A stretch of 64,000 nucleotides of DNA from Photobacterium sp. SKA34 (GTDB lineage: Bacteria > Pseudomonadota > Gammaproteobacteria > Enterobacterales > Vibrionaceae), in assembly GCF_000153325.1 (NCBI RefSeq), contig NZ_CH724141.1, forward strand, positions 1,270,179 to 1,334,178. The letters run 5' to 3'. The number at the start of each line of letters is the position of its first letter. Within the stretch, counting starts at the first letter, position 1. The position numbers and the translations under genes were made by a program. The notes under the pieces were generated by a model. That model searched no databases. It saw only the letters and a program-made list of their open reading frames with translations, and had not been told where the DNA came from. Positions 18,671 through 28,241 of this stretch are shown here, piece after piece.

Positions 18671-19168
18671 AACGCTATTTTAGATAAGCATAAACAAACT
18701 GTTGGCTCTATTGATTTTCTGGTTAAAAATGGGTTTATTGATAAAGTTTTTGGTGTTGCATTAGGTGTATTATATCCGAATAACGCCGCGTATAGAGGTG
18801 ACTCATGGGCAGGATGGGAGTCTTATATTACAGGTAATTGGAATAAGTCAGAGGTTGCACATACTTTATTTTCACCGGTATATAATTATCTATTTCCTGT
18901 CATTATTATATTACAGTGTTTACCTGCTATTTTGATGATAGTTGCTTTTCTAAGAGGTGAGCTTTTAACTGGAGTTAAGACGGTATTCACTAAACGCGCA
19001 GCGACTGCTTCATTATTTGTCACTATTGTATTGCTATTTAGTCAAACTATCTATGGCGCACCAGATGGTCAGTACCTATGGCAACTTTTAGGATTGGGTA
19101 TGATAGTGATGATGTATATTCACTATCAAGCAACGAAAGCTAATCAGTTTATTAACATTCCTCATTAA
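18671..19168 (+). pseudogene. 5'-truncated membrane protein
   Basis: About 165 C-terminal residues remain (ILDKHKQTVGSIDFLVKNGF...), with three or four hydrophobic helices toward the end. The apparent ATG at 18641 lies in LysR-derived sequence and has no ribosome-binding site, so the native start is gone. Family not identified. The divergent LysR remnant next door suggests that regulator once controlled this gene. Confidence 0.6.
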
Positions 19169-19189
19169 TTATATGGTTCTATTTATTAT

Positions 19190-19222
19190 AAAAGCCAGCT
19201 CCATGTGTGAGCTGGCTTTTTC
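19190..19222 (+). terminator. Strong intrinsic terminator
   Basis: A perfect 12-bp stem (AAAAGCCAGCTC / GAGCTGGCTTTT) with a 7-base loop, followed by T's. It ends the truncated membrane-protein gene. Confidence 0.9.
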
Positions 19223-19496
19223 ACAAACTGTAAAATTTAAAGGGTTCTGAAACCTTTTGTGTTAACTGATTTAATAAAACTGTTAATAATTGGTTTATTT
19301 ATTTAAATGTTAATGGGTTTATGTGCTTTATGCATAGACTGGATGCGGATGTATCATTTTACTACAAATTACCACTGTAGTAATTTTATTCAATGTTAGT
19401 TAATTGCCTTAGTTCTTATTTTAAAAGTTACTTAAATTTAGCTGCTTATTTAGTGATTTTTAATATAAGTATTAATTATTATTGGAATATGAATCA
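19223..19496. other. Upstream region of the multi-flavin reductase
   Basis: AT-rich and without genes. It must carry the promoter of the reductase gene, which in related organisms responds to substrate or anoxia. I could not identify a convincing FNR, CRP or ArcA site by eye. Confidence 0.3.
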
Positions 19497-22400
19497 GTGA
19501 ATAAATTAACAGATGAAATTCAATTAGGCTTATCACCAGTAACATTCAAAAACCGCATTGTTATGGCACCGATGACCATTCAATCTGCTTTTTTTGATGG
19601 TGGTGTTACACAAGAAATGATCGACTATTATGCCGCTCGCTCTGGCGATGCTGGCGCAGTCATTGTTGAAAGTGCGTTTGTTGAAAATTATGGTAGAGCA
19701 TTTCCTGGTGCATTGGGCATCAATACCGATAGTAAGATTGCTGGGCTTAAGAAGTTAGCATCAGCAATCAAAGAAAAAGGCTCAAAGGCTATTCTTCAGA
19801 TCTATCATGCTGGCCGTATGGCAAATGGCGAATACAATGGTGGCCATCAACCTATTTCGGCAAGTCCTGTTGCTGCGCTGCGTGATAATGCAGAAACACC
19901 ACTTGAGATGACGAAAGAGCAAATTGGCTTCATGATTGAAGCTTTTGCTAAAGCGGTGAATCGTGCAATTATTGCGGGCTTTGATGGTGTTGAGATCCAT
20001 GGCGCGAATACATACATCCTTCAACAGTTTTTCTCTCCGCACTCGAACCGTCGAAATGATAAGTGGGGCGGTGATATTGAAAAGCGTACGACATTCCCTC
20101 TTGCGGTTTTAAATGAAGCGAAAAGAGTTGTCGCTGATCATCAACGCGATGATTTCATTATTGGTTACCGTTTCTCTCCTGAAGAAATTGAAGAGCCTGG
20201 TATTCGTTTCGAAGATACCATGTACTTGCTTGATAAACTGGCTGATAGTGGTCTTGATTATTTCCACTTTTCGATGGGCAACTATACTCGAAATTCGATC
20301 GTAAACCCTGAAGATAAAGAACTACTTATTCGTAAATACCATGCGCTTAAGTCTGAAAATGTTGCCAAAATCCCTGTAATAGGTGTTGGTGGTATCGCTC
20401 AGCGTGCTGATGCTGATCAAGCGTTAGCGCAAGGCTACGACATGGTGAGTGTGGGTAAAGGTTTTCTTGTTGAGCCAACATGGGCGACAAAAGCGATCAA
20501 TAGTGATGAATGTGCTGAATTTGCTGATATTGAGCAACAGCATCAACTAAAGATCCCAACACCACTTTGGGAAATCATGGACTACATGATTGTTGATAGT
20601 AAGGCTGAGGCATTAAAGCACCAACGTATTAAAGAATTACAAAACGTTGAGATCACCTTTGAACCTGGTGAGTATACCGCTTATGGCTATGGTCATAATG
20701 GTAAACTACCTGTAACGGTGACGTTCTCTGACGACAAGATCCTCGATATTATCGTTGATTCTTCAAAAGAGTCAGACGGTATTGCTAACCCTGCGTTTGA
20801 GCGTATTCCACAACAGATTATGGAAGGCCAAACGCTAAATATTGATGTGATTTCTGGTGCGACAGTGAGTAGCCAAGCGGTTATTGACGGTGTATCTGAT
20901 GCTGTTGATTTAGCGGGTGGTAACTCTGAAGCGCTTCGTTGTAAAGCACGTGAAGCGGTTGAATGGTCAACAGAAGTTATCGAAAAAACTGTCGATGTTG
21001 TTGTTGTCGGTGGCGGCGGTGCAGGTTTAAGTGCAGCGCTTACCGCTTTAGATAATGGTAAGTCTATTATTTTGCTAGAAAAATTCCCTGCTGTTGGTGG
21101 TAACACTGTACGTACTGGCGGTTGGGTGAATGCAGCAGAGCCTAAGTGGGTCAAAGATTTCACTGCGATTGCAGGTGAAGTGGATTACCTTAAAGCGATT
21201 GCCGAAACACCTGAGTCAGACATTGCAGAAGAGTATCTTGCCGATTTCCGCACACTGAAGGATCAATTAGCTAACTATTTCCTTGATACTGAAAGTGGGA
21301 AAAATTACCTGTTTGATTCAGTTGAACTGCACCTAATTCAGACATACCTAGGTGGTAAACGTACTAACCTTGATGGCGAACCAATCCAAGGTCAATACGA
21401 TTTAGTACAGACGTTAACAAGTCGTGCAATGGAATCGATTGATTGGTTGACGGAAAAAGGTATCGACTTTAACCGTGGTATGGTAGATATCGCAGTTGGT
21501 GCGCTATGGCGTCGAGCGCACAAACCTAATCGTCCTAAAGGTGTTGAGTTTGTCGAAAAACTGCAAAAGCAAGTAATTGCCCAAGGTGGTCATATCATTA
21601 CGGATGCGCGAGCTGAAGAATTGATTGTTGATGATGGGAAAGTGGTTGGCATTAAAGCAACGCATTCAGACGGTACAAAATATGTGTTGACCACTAATTG
21701 TGGTGTTGTACTGGCGTCTGGTGGCTTTGGCGCTAACACTAAAATGCTACAAAAATACAACAACTACTGGAACGAGATTGCCGACGATATTAAAACAACC
21801 AACTCACCTGCACTTATTGGTGATGGTATTGAAATCGGTGAAAAAGCCGGTGCTGATTTAGTGGGCATGGAGTATGTTCAGTTAATGCCGATTGGTGATC
21901 CTAAATCTGGTGCGTTATTAACGGGTCTTATTGTCCCACCTGAAAACTTTGTCTTTGTTAACAACCAAGGCAAGCGTTTTGTCGATGAATGTGAGAGTCG
22001 AGATGTGCTTTCTCGTTCTTTCTTCGACAATGGTGGTGTGGTTTACATGATTGCTGATGAAGCTATCCGTAAAACGGCGGCTAACACCACAGATGAAACC
22101 ATTGAGCGTGAGATCGAAGAAGGTATTATTATTAAAGCGGATTCAATTGAAGAATTAGCCCAGAAAATTAATGTGTCGACTGAAGCGTTAACAGAAACGA
22201 TAAGCCGTTATAACAGTTACGTTGATGAAGGGCGTGATCCTGAATTCCAAAAAGGTGCACTTGGCCTAAAAGTAGAAAAAGCACCGTTCTATGCAACACC
22301 ACGTAAGCCATCGGTTCACCATACGATGGGTGGTTTGAAGATCAATACTAAAGCGTGTGTATTGGATAAAACGGGGACACCAATCTCTGGGCTATATGCA

Positions 22401-22514
22401 GCCGGTGAGGTGACAGGTGGTATTCATGCTGGTAACCGTTTAGGTGGTAATGCGTTGATAGATATTTTCACTTATGGCCGTATTGCGGGTGATAGCGTAT
22501 CTAATCGCGTTTAA
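19497..22514 (+). CDS. NADH-dependent fumarate/acrylate-type reductase (OYE + FMN_bind + FAD_binding_2)
   Basis: About 1005 residues with three flavin modules in order. First an Old-Yellow-Enzyme-like domain (to about residue 350; GFDGVEIHGANTYILQQFFS, YHAGRMANG) expected to take electrons from NADH. Then an FMN_bind domain (about 390-480) with the covalent flavinylation motif DVISGATVSS, where the Thr links FMN. Then a fumarate-reductase-like FAD domain (from about 500; VVVVGGGGAGLSAALTA) with the catalytic HHTMGG and GGIHAGNRLGGNA strings. The layout matches soluble NADH:fumarate and NADH:acrylate/cinnamate reductases of Klebsiella and vibrios; which 2-enoate is reduced cannot be told. The start is TTG 19482 or GTG 19497; I chose GTG for its spacing from TTGGA. 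ApbE, which attaches the FMN, is encoded next. Confidence 0.85.
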   Translation: MNKLTDEIQLGLSPVTFKNRIVMAPMTIQSAFFDGGVTQEMIDYYAARSGDAGAVIVESAFVENYGRAFPGALGINTDSKIAGLKKLASAIKEKGSKAILQIYHAGRMANGEYNGGHQPISASPVAALRDNAETPLEMTKEQIGFMIEAFAKAVNRAIIAGFDGVEIHGANTYILQQFFSPHSNRRNDKWGGDIEKRTTFPLAVLNEAKRVVADHQRDDFIIGYRFSPEEIEEPGIRFEDTMYLLDKLADSGLDYFHFSMGNYTRNSIVNPEDKELLIRKYHALKSENVAKIPVIGVGGIAQRADADQALAQGYDMVSVGKGFLVEPTWATKAINSDECAEFADIEQQHQLKIPTPLWEIMDYMIVDSKAEALKHQRIKELQNVEITFEPGEYTAYGYGHNGKLPVTVTFSDDKILDIIVDSSKESDGIANPAFERIPQQIMEGQTLNIDVISGATVSSQAVIDGVSDAVDLAGGNSEALRCKAREAVEWSTEVIEKTVDVVVVGGGGAGLSAALTALDNGKSIILLEKFPAVGGNTVRTGGWVNAAEPKWVKDFTAIAGEVDYLKAIAETPESDIAEEYLADFRTLKDQLANYFLDTESGKNYLFDSVELHLIQTYLGGKRTNLDGEPIQGQYDLVQTLTSRAMESIDWLTEKGIDFNRGMVDIAVGALWRRAHKPNRPKGVEFVEKLQKQVIAQGGHIITDARAEELIVDDGKVVGIKATHSDGTKYVLTTNCGVVLASGGFGANTKMLQKYNNYWNEIADDIKTTNSPALIGDGIEIGEKAGADLVGMEYVQLMPIGDPKSGALLTGLIVPPENFVFVNNQGKRFVDECESRDVLSRSFFDNGGVVYMIADEAIRKTAANTTDETIEREIEEGIIIKADSIEELAQKINVSTEALTETISRYNSYVDEGRDPEFQKGALGLKVEKAPFYATPRKPSVHHTMGGLKINTKACVLDKTGTPISGLYAAGEVTGGIHAGNRLGGNALIDIFTYGRIAGDSVSNRV

Positions 22515-22520
22515 TGAGAT

Positions 22521-22549
22521 AAAAGGGAAGCCTAAAGCTTCCCTTTTTA
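22521..22549 (+). terminator. Terminator between the reductase and apbE
   Basis: A perfect 11-bp stem (AAAAGGGAAGC / GCTTCCCTTTT) with a 5-base loop and T tract, six bases after the reductase stop. It should limit read-through into apbE. Confidence 0.9.
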
Positions 22550-22571
22550 CTATTTAACAAGAGCAGACTTA

Positions 22572-23519
22572 ATGGCAAGTTATAAAACGCGTTTCTCTAT
22601 GATGGGAACCTTTATTGATCTTGTGGTTCATCATGAACGTGGTGAAGCGTTGATTAAAGAATGTTATCTGCAACTTCAAGAATTTACTCAACGTTTTACG
22701 GTTAATCAGGCGCAATCTGAACTGATGCGCGTCAATAATTACGCAGGCATTCGAGCTGTCCGTGTAAAGCCAGATCTTTATGCGCTGATTAAGAAATCAA
22801 AAGCGGTCAGTATTGATCCTCAAAATCCGTTTAATGTGGCGATTGGGCCACTAGTTAAAACATGGCATATCGGCTTTAAAGATGCCAAGTTACCCACCGA
22901 TGCGGAGCTTGCGGAAAAATTACAGCTTGTCGAACCATCCAACATTATCTTAGATGATGACTATCAGTCGGTATACCTTTCTAAAACTGGTATGCAGATA
23001 GATTTAGGTGCTATCGCCAAGGGGTATTTTGCTGATCGGATCAAAGGTTTTCTTACCGCTAACGGGGTCGAGCACGGTTTCATAAATCTGGGTGGTAATG
23101 TTCTGACAATTGGTTATTCGCCTGAGAATGCTTCACAAACATGGAATGTCGGTATTCAAAACCCGCTGGTAGCTTCGCGTGGCGATATCTGTCGAGTTGT
23201 GCCTTTAAGAGATCATTCAATGGTAACGTCTGGCATTAATGAACGCTATTTTGAATACCATGGTCAGCGATACCATCACCTTCTTGATGGAAAAACGGGT
23301 AAGCCTATCTCAACCAATATCGCGAGTGTGACGATTATTTCAAAGCTCTCTGTAGACGGTGAAATATGGAGCACTGCTGGCTTTTTATCATCCATTGATG
23401 ATGCGCTTGCTTATCTTAATCGTCAGGCAGGTATTGAGGCGGTATTGATCTCAAATCAAGGTGACGTTTTTGTCACTAATGGCCTAATTGACAACGGTAC
23501 AGTTATTCAGATGCGCTAA
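22572..23519 (+). CDS. apbE: FAD:protein FMN transferase ApbE
   Basis: A 315-residue ApbE-family enzyme that splits FAD and attaches FMN covalently to a Thr in the D-x-x-S/T-G-A-T motif of target proteins. It shows FSMMGTFIDL at the start, IDLGAIAKGYFADRI (FAD-binding), HGFINLGGN and HHLLDGKTGKPIS, the Mg/FAD site. It has no lipoprotein signal, so it is the cytoplasmic form, as needed for the soluble reductase encoded just upstream. The pairing of substrate and transferase is strong functional context. Confidence 0.95.
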   Translation: MASYKTRFSMMGTFIDLVVHHERGEALIKECYLQLQEFTQRFTVNQAQSELMRVNNYAGIRAVRVKPDLYALIKKSKAVSIDPQNPFNVAIGPLVKTWHIGFKDAKLPTDAELAEKLQLVEPSNIILDDDYQSVYLSKTGMQIDLGAIAKGYFADRIKGFLTANGVEHGFINLGGNVLTIGYSPENASQTWNVGIQNPLVASRGDICRVVPLRDHSMVTSGINERYFEYHGQRYHHLLDGKTGKPISTNIASVTIISKLSVDGEIWSTAGFLSSIDDALAYLNRQAGIEAVLISNQGDVFVTNGLIDNGTVIQMR

Positions 23520-23737
23520 ATAGCAAGATTTGATTAGTAAAGAGAAATACAGCTCTATATTTTCCTGTTTTCACCACTTAAAACGACAAAAAATGTGTAA
23601 GTTACATTTCCTACATTGCTCCATGATGATAAGTTTCTCATACAGATAGATGACTGGCTGGTATTTGAGTTTGTCAGTGTTTGTACAAATGAAACGATAT
23701 TATTCAATTGCCAATTATTCGGTATGGAGAAATGAAC

Positions 23738-24778
23738 ATGGCGTGCTCAACGATCAAAACAGCGGTTATTGGTTATGGCTTTTCTGCTCAAACCTTTCAT
23801 ATTCCATTTATTACAAGCCTAAAAGAGTTTGAGCTAACGGCGATAAGCACAAGTAAGCAAAAACAACTTCAAGAAGATTGGCCATTAATTCAACATTTTG
23901 ATAGTGCAGAAGCACTGATAACTTCTTCCGATGCTGAATTAGTGATCATTACCGCGCCAAATGATGTTCATTTTCAGTTAGCTAAAGCAGCTCTTGAGAA
24001 TGGTAAACATGTCATTATTGAAAAGCCATTTGTTACCAAGGTTGAAGATGGGGAAGTACTGATCGCATTAGCCAAAGAAAAGGGGCTAATGCTGAGTATT
24101 TACCACAATCGACGTTGGGATGGTGATTTTCTTACCGTGAAAAAAATGATTGATGAAAAACGGTTTGGAGAGTTAAAACATTTTGAATCTCACTTTGATC
24201 GCTTTCGCCCTGTGGTTCGCGAACGTTGGAAAGAGCAAGCGGCAGATGGTGGCGGTATATTGTTTGATTTAGGCTCACACCTACTGGATCAATCGATCAC
24301 CTTGTTTGGATTACCAGACGCGATCACTGCAGATTGTAGAGTCACGCGTAAAGGCTCTAATAATGTTGATTACTTCCACTTGCTTTTACATTACTCAACT
24401 CACCTTGTTGTGCTTCATGGCGACATGATAAGTGCTGGCGAAAATAAGCGTTTTACCATTAAAGGTACTGGTGGCTGTTATGAAAAACTGGGTATTGATC
24501 CGCAAGAGCAATACTTAGTTTCTGGTGTTATGCCAGTGAATGAAGATTGGTCAGCAGAATCCCCCTCTCAGTATGGTAACTTTTATAATGAGCAAAGCTG
24601 TACGCCTATGCCAACAGTGAAGGGCTGTTATCAGGAATATTATCACCAAGTAGCTAAAGCCATTCGCCAAGGTGCGACATGTCCTGTTAAAGCAGAAGAT
24701 GCGCTTTTAAATATTAAGTTAATAGAGTTGGCATTGGAAAGCAGCCGTTTAGGTAAGAAGTTATATATTAACAAATGA
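23738..24778 (+). CDS. Gfo/Idh/MocA-family oxidoreductase
   Basis: A 346-residue NAD(P)-dependent oxidoreductase with an N-terminal Rossmann fold (TAVIGYGFSAQTFHIPFI), the EKPF motif (HVIIEKPFVT) holding the conserved Lys and Pro, and a C-terminal alpha/beta domain with GGGILFDLGSHLLDQ. The GYG-x-S-x-x-x-F-H-x-P-F pattern is close to E. coli YdgJ. It acts on sugars or polyols in the family at large. GGAGA seven bases upstream selects ATG 23738. It appears to be monocistronic. Confidence 0.85.
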   Translation: MACSTIKTAVIGYGFSAQTFHIPFITSLKEFELTAISTSKQKQLQEDWPLIQHFDSAEALITSSDAELVIITAPNDVHFQLAKAALENGKHVIIEKPFVTKVEDGEVLIALAKEKGLMLSIYHNRRWDGDFLTVKKMIDEKRFGELKHFESHFDRFRPVVRERWKEQAADGGGILFDLGSHLLDQSITLFGLPDAITADCRVTRKGSNNVDYFHLLLHYSTHLVVLHGDMISAGENKRFTIKGTGGCYEKLGIDPQEQYLVSGVMPVNEDWSAESPSQYGNFYNEQSCTPMPTVKGCYQEYYHQVAKAIRQGATCPVKAEDALLNIKLIELALESSRLGKKLYINK

Positions 24779-24808
24779 AAAATAACATCTAACTATCAAT
24801 AAGATCGG

Positions 24809-24842
24809 GCGAACTAAAAATAGGTTTCTTTTTAGTTCGCTA
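24809..24842. terminator. Hairpin after the Gfo/Idh/MocA gene
   Basis: A perfect 12-bp stem (GCGAACTAAAAA / TTTTTAGTTCGC) with an 8-base loop lies about 30 bases after the stop. The T-run is inside the stem, so its termination efficiency is uncertain. Confidence 0.6.
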
Positions 24843-24988
24843 ATTTATAATTATTCTTATTCAAAATAAGGTTAATTTGGAGCAAGGTTTTATTTCATAA
24901 AATAAAATAGTCACTTTAATTTTCATTAAATATATCTGTCATTTAAAAGGATTAAAAGTTCTCTTGTTTTTAATTAAGAGAGCATAAA

Positions 24989-26299
24989 ATGAGATACAAA
25001 TTATTACTTCTTTCGATGAGCTGTATTATATCAAATAGTGCTAATGCTTTTGATATTTCCTTATTAAACAATACTACCCGTGCAGATCTTACTCCTTATA
25101 TTGCAGGGGGACCTGATTCTTCAAATGGTTTTTTAAATGTAAATGAGACACGTCATTTTACAAACGAAACACTATTTATTCGAGATCGAGTCAAAGAAGG
25201 TGACAAGGTTTCTTTTAGTTTGTGGGATCCAGAAAACCAACAACAAATAAGATGTGGTAAAGTTCGTTTTAAAGGCCTCAAACAGTTTAGAGTCATTGAT
25301 AACAATGGAACACTTATTTGTCAGCAAGCACAAAATACTGCATTTAAGGCTTTGTCTTGGAATTTATGGACTGGCCCTGGCGAGGGGACTCCAGAACTAA
25401 AAGATCATATTAAACGAGTTGTTGAAGATATTGCCGCTATTAATCCTGATGTTTTTCTATCAATAGAGACTTATGGTAAAGGTGCCGCTATTCAAGAAGC
25501 AATGGCAAAAGCAAATCATGTTCCAGTTGAAGATATTCATTACTATACAATTACTTGTAACAACCCCGCGGATCAATCATCTTGTCAAAGAGGTAAGGGA
25601 ATAGACAATTTAGCCGTATTTTCTAAGTATGAAATTATCGATAGTTTTATTTATAACGGTAAAACGGTTGGAAATTTTAATGTTGGCGGCGTTAAAATTA
25701 ATGTTGAAAATAAAAAAACGGGAATTAAACAACCTGTTTGGGTTATTGATACTTGGTTACATTACAAAGACGATATTGAAAAACCATTAGACGATTATTA
25801 TCTCGCTAAACGCGACGGTACACCGCTACCAGAGTCTCCTGTAAAAACAGATGAAAATTACCGTTTACCTCAAGCTAAAGAAATTATTGAGGTTATTGAA
25901 CCATTATTAAGTAATGCTGATGACACACCAATCATTTTAGGTGGTGATCATAATACGGTTTCTCATTTGGATTTTGCTAAAAAATGGAAAAAAGCGCATT
26001 ACGGTGTGGTACTTCCTTTTAAGGTATCAAAAGTGTTTACAGATGCTGGATTTAAGGACTCATATCGAGAAATTCACCCTAATCCAATACTTTATCCTGG
26101 TTCATCTTGGTCTCCAATGAATCGTACTTCTGACGCTCCACAACGAATTGATTATATCTACTATAAAGGTGCTAAATTACAGGCAACTGATTCTGTAATG
26201 GTAGATAGTCCAAGAGCTGGATTTAGTCATTTAACTTCAGATCACGGTGCAATGCTGACTTCTTTCAATTTAAGTGCATTTCCAAAAAAGGATATCTAA
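24989..26299 (+). CDS. Secreted endonuclease/exonuclease/phosphatase-fold protein 1
   Basis: A signal peptide (MRYKLLLLSMSCIISNSANA) is followed by an N-terminal accessory domain of about 100 residues and a DNase I-like EEP domain from about residue 120. EEP landmarks are ALSWNLWTG (metal-binding Asn), IETYGKG (metal-binding Glu), WVIDTWLH, LGGDHNTV (catalytic D-x-N) and TSDHGAM (catalytic His). The family cleaves phosphodiesters in DNA, lipids or inositol phosphates, and the substrate is not evident. A paralog follows after three bases, so the two are an operon born of tandem duplication. Confidence 0.85.
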   Translation: MRYKLLLLSMSCIISNSANAFDISLLNNTTRADLTPYIAGGPDSSNGFLNVNETRHFTNETLFIRDRVKEGDKVSFSLWDPENQQQIRCGKVRFKGLKQFRVIDNNGTLICQQAQNTAFKALSWNLWTGPGEGTPELKDHIKRVVEDIAAINPDVFLSIETYGKGAAIQEAMAKANHVPVEDIHYYTITCNNPADQSSCQRGKGIDNLAVFSKYEIIDSFIYNGKTVGNFNVGGVKINVENKKTGIKQPVWVIDTWLHYKDDIEKPLDDYYLAKRDGTPLPESPVKTDENYRLPQAKEIIEVIEPLLSNADDTPIILGGDHNTVSHLDFAKKWKKAHYGVVLPFKVSKVFTDAGFKDSYREIHPNPILYPGSSWSPMNRTSDAPQRIDYIYYKGAKLQATDSVMVDSPRAGFSHLTSDHGAMLTSFNLSAFPKKDI

Positions 26300-26302
26300 G
26301 CC

Positions 26303-27331
26303 ATGACAAAGCAAAATATTAAGCATGTCATCACTGCTGCTTTGTTTTCGGTTAGCACTTTTTCAATTCAAGCGCAAGAACTATCAGTTATGTCTTGGAA
26401 TAGTTGGGTTGGCCCAACTCAAGATGGTTTCTCTAAAAAACATGCTAAACGTGTAGCGCATGATGTAGCGGCGATTAAACCAGATGTATATGTTTCCATT
26501 GAAACTTATGGTAAAGGTCATTTGTTACGTAAAGCCTTTGCTAAGGCGCATCATGTAAATACTGATGATATCTATTATTACACAATAAGTTGTCGCGATA
26601 ATGATGGAAAACCAACCTTTCAAGGTATGTGTAAAGAAGGTATCCACGGTGATAATTTAGCGATTATGTCTATTTATCCTATAGTTGACGTAAAAGTTGT
26701 AAGAGATGCGATAGAATATCCTCATGTTAACGATTGGAACTTTGGTGCGGTTAAATTAGATGTGAATGGACAATTTGTGTGGGTTGTTGACACATGGCTT
26801 GATTCTGCAAACTCAAGTGAGTCGATATTAGATGATTTATATGAGGCAGCTCGTCATGATGGTTCTATTGATAATGAAAAAATAGTTCAGATTATTCAGC
26901 GTGATAAAGTACGTCTAAATCAAGCACGTGAGATTGTTGAGCAATGGATTCCTGAACTTATTGCAAATGCAGATCAAGAACCAGTTATTTTGGCGGGCGA
27001 TCATAATACCAGCCCAAGGCTTGACTGGAGCCCTAAAAATAAAGATATGCACTTTGGAATAACAATACCTTATCAAGTTTCAAAGATCTTTACTAAAGCT
27101 GGTTTCAAAGATGCATTCAGAGAAATGCATCCGAATGTTTTAACTCATACTGGTAAATCTTGGTCACCACAAGGAGGGGATATCGCTCCTAATCGTATTG
27201 ACTATATTTATTATAAAGGGAGTAAATTACAAGCTCTAGAGTCAGTTACTATTGATTCTATTGCAGCTGGAACTACAAATGATACAACATCTGATCACAG
27301 TGCAGTATTTGCTCGCTTTAAATTTGTTTAA
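26303..27331 (+). CDS. Secreted endonuclease/exonuclease/phosphatase-fold protein 2
   Basis: A 342-residue paralog of the preceding protein, lacking its N-terminal accessory domain. It has a signal peptide (...ALFSVSTFSIQAQE) and then the EEP landmarks in the same order: VMSWNSWVG, SIETYGKGH, VVDTWLD, LAGDHNTS and TTSDHSAVF. Shared strings outside the active site (DYIYYKGSKLQALESVTIDS against DYIYYKGAKLQATDSVMVDS) show descent by duplication. It could supply extracellular nuclease or phosphodiesterase activity for phosphate or nucleotide scavenging (inference). Confidence 0.85.
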   Translation: MTKQNIKHVITAALFSVSTFSIQAQELSVMSWNSWVGPTQDGFSKKHAKRVAHDVAAIKPDVYVSIETYGKGHLLRKAFAKAHHVNTDDIYYYTISCRDNDGKPTFQGMCKEGIHGDNLAIMSIYPIVDVKVVRDAIEYPHVNDWNFGAVKLDVNGQFVWVVDTWLDSANSSESILDDLYEAARHDGSIDNEKIVQIIQRDKVRLNQAREIVEQWIPELIANADQEPVILAGDHNTSPRLDWSPKNKDMHFGITIPYQVSKIFTKAGFKDAFREMHPNVLTHTGKSWSPQGGDIAPNRIDYIYYKGSKLQALESVTIDSIAAGTTNDTTSDHSAVFARFKFV

Positions 27332-27351
27332 AATAAATAGTTAAATAAAAT

Positions 27352-27387
27352 AAAAGCCAAACTTAACTTTTTAAGTTTGGCTTAATT
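27352..27387. terminator. Terminator shared by the EEP operon and the lipoprotein gene
   Basis: A 13-bp stem (AAGCCAAACTTAA / TTAAGTTTGGCTT) between convergent genes, with A-rich sequence on the left and TAATTT on the right, so it can act in both directions. Confidence 0.85.
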
Positions 27388-27402
27388 TGGGGGTTAATTA
27401 AA

Positions 27403-28113
27403 TTAGATTGGTTTAATTACACCATTGTCATCTGTATTCCAGTCGAACATTGTATTATTTTTACCAACCATTCTACTTGAGCTTTCGAAAAAATGACTTT
27501 CGTCTGTATTGGTATTGTGGCTATAAATTAGTCCACGGTATTCATGTTCAAAAGCGTCAACGGTTTTAATTCCATCATCATTTGTGAAGGTGAAGGTGCC
27601 ACATAAAAAAACAGAATTAGATTCAGTTTCTGAATCAGCCATTTCTTGAGTATTTGTTTCTGGTATTGTAATAAAATTGGTTTCTTCTTTTTTGTTAGCA
27701 ATATTATTTTGATTGAGTTTAAAATTATTTGTGTTTTGATTAATTAAAGGTGCATGAAATTGTATGTCTTTAACAGTGCTTATCTGAATCTTATCACTTT
27801 GCTTTTGAACAGATAGAGTTCCCGATATATCTTCAATACTCAACCCTTCATTATGATTGCCACTGTCGATAACTGCACAAGTATTATCGGTTTCGCCAAC
27901 TTTAAGATCCTTTGCACAATTAAGGGCACTCTCAGTAATAACTAAAAAAGTATCGTAGTTAACTTGTGCGTATTGTTTTTTAACATCAGATGTTAAATTA
28001 CCAAGATCAAGTGGAGTAGCTTTGGTGTTACTACCGCCACCGCTATCACCACCTCCACCGCCACAACCCACTAATATTGTGGAAATGAGTACGAATAGGC
28101 ATAACTTTTTCAT
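27403..28113 (-). CDS. Glycine-rich lipoprotein of unknown function
   Basis: A 236-residue protein with a clear lipobox (ILVGC) after a short signal peptide; Cys17 would be lipidated. A Gly/Ser linker (GGGGGDSGGGS) follows and then a beta-rich domain with two cysteine pairs (ALNCAK...NTCAV; FLCGTF). Such a Gly-rich spacer after the lipobox is common in outer-membrane lipoproteins of Vibrionaceae and Shewanella. No known domain. It converges on the EEP pair. Confidence 0.75.
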   Translation of the reverse strand: MKKLCLFVLISTILVGCGGGGGDSGGGSNTKATPLDLGNLTSDVKKQYAQVNYDTFLVITESALNCAKDLKVGETDNTCAVIDSGNHNEGLSIEDISGTLSVQKQSDKIQISTVKDIQFHAPLINQNTNNFKLNQNNIANKKEETNFITIPETNTQEMADSETESNSVFLCGTFTFTNDDGIKTVDAFEHEYRGLIYSHNTNTDESHFFESSSRMVGKNNTMFDWNTDDNGVIKPI

Positions 28114-28241
28114 ATAAAGACCTTTTTAAAATGTGGGCAAATGTCATGTAAATAGGTATATTTGATGACCTCAGAAGATTATCAGCAAATAAATATTAAT
28201 CGATTACTGATAATTGATTTATTTAATTTAATTATCATTGT

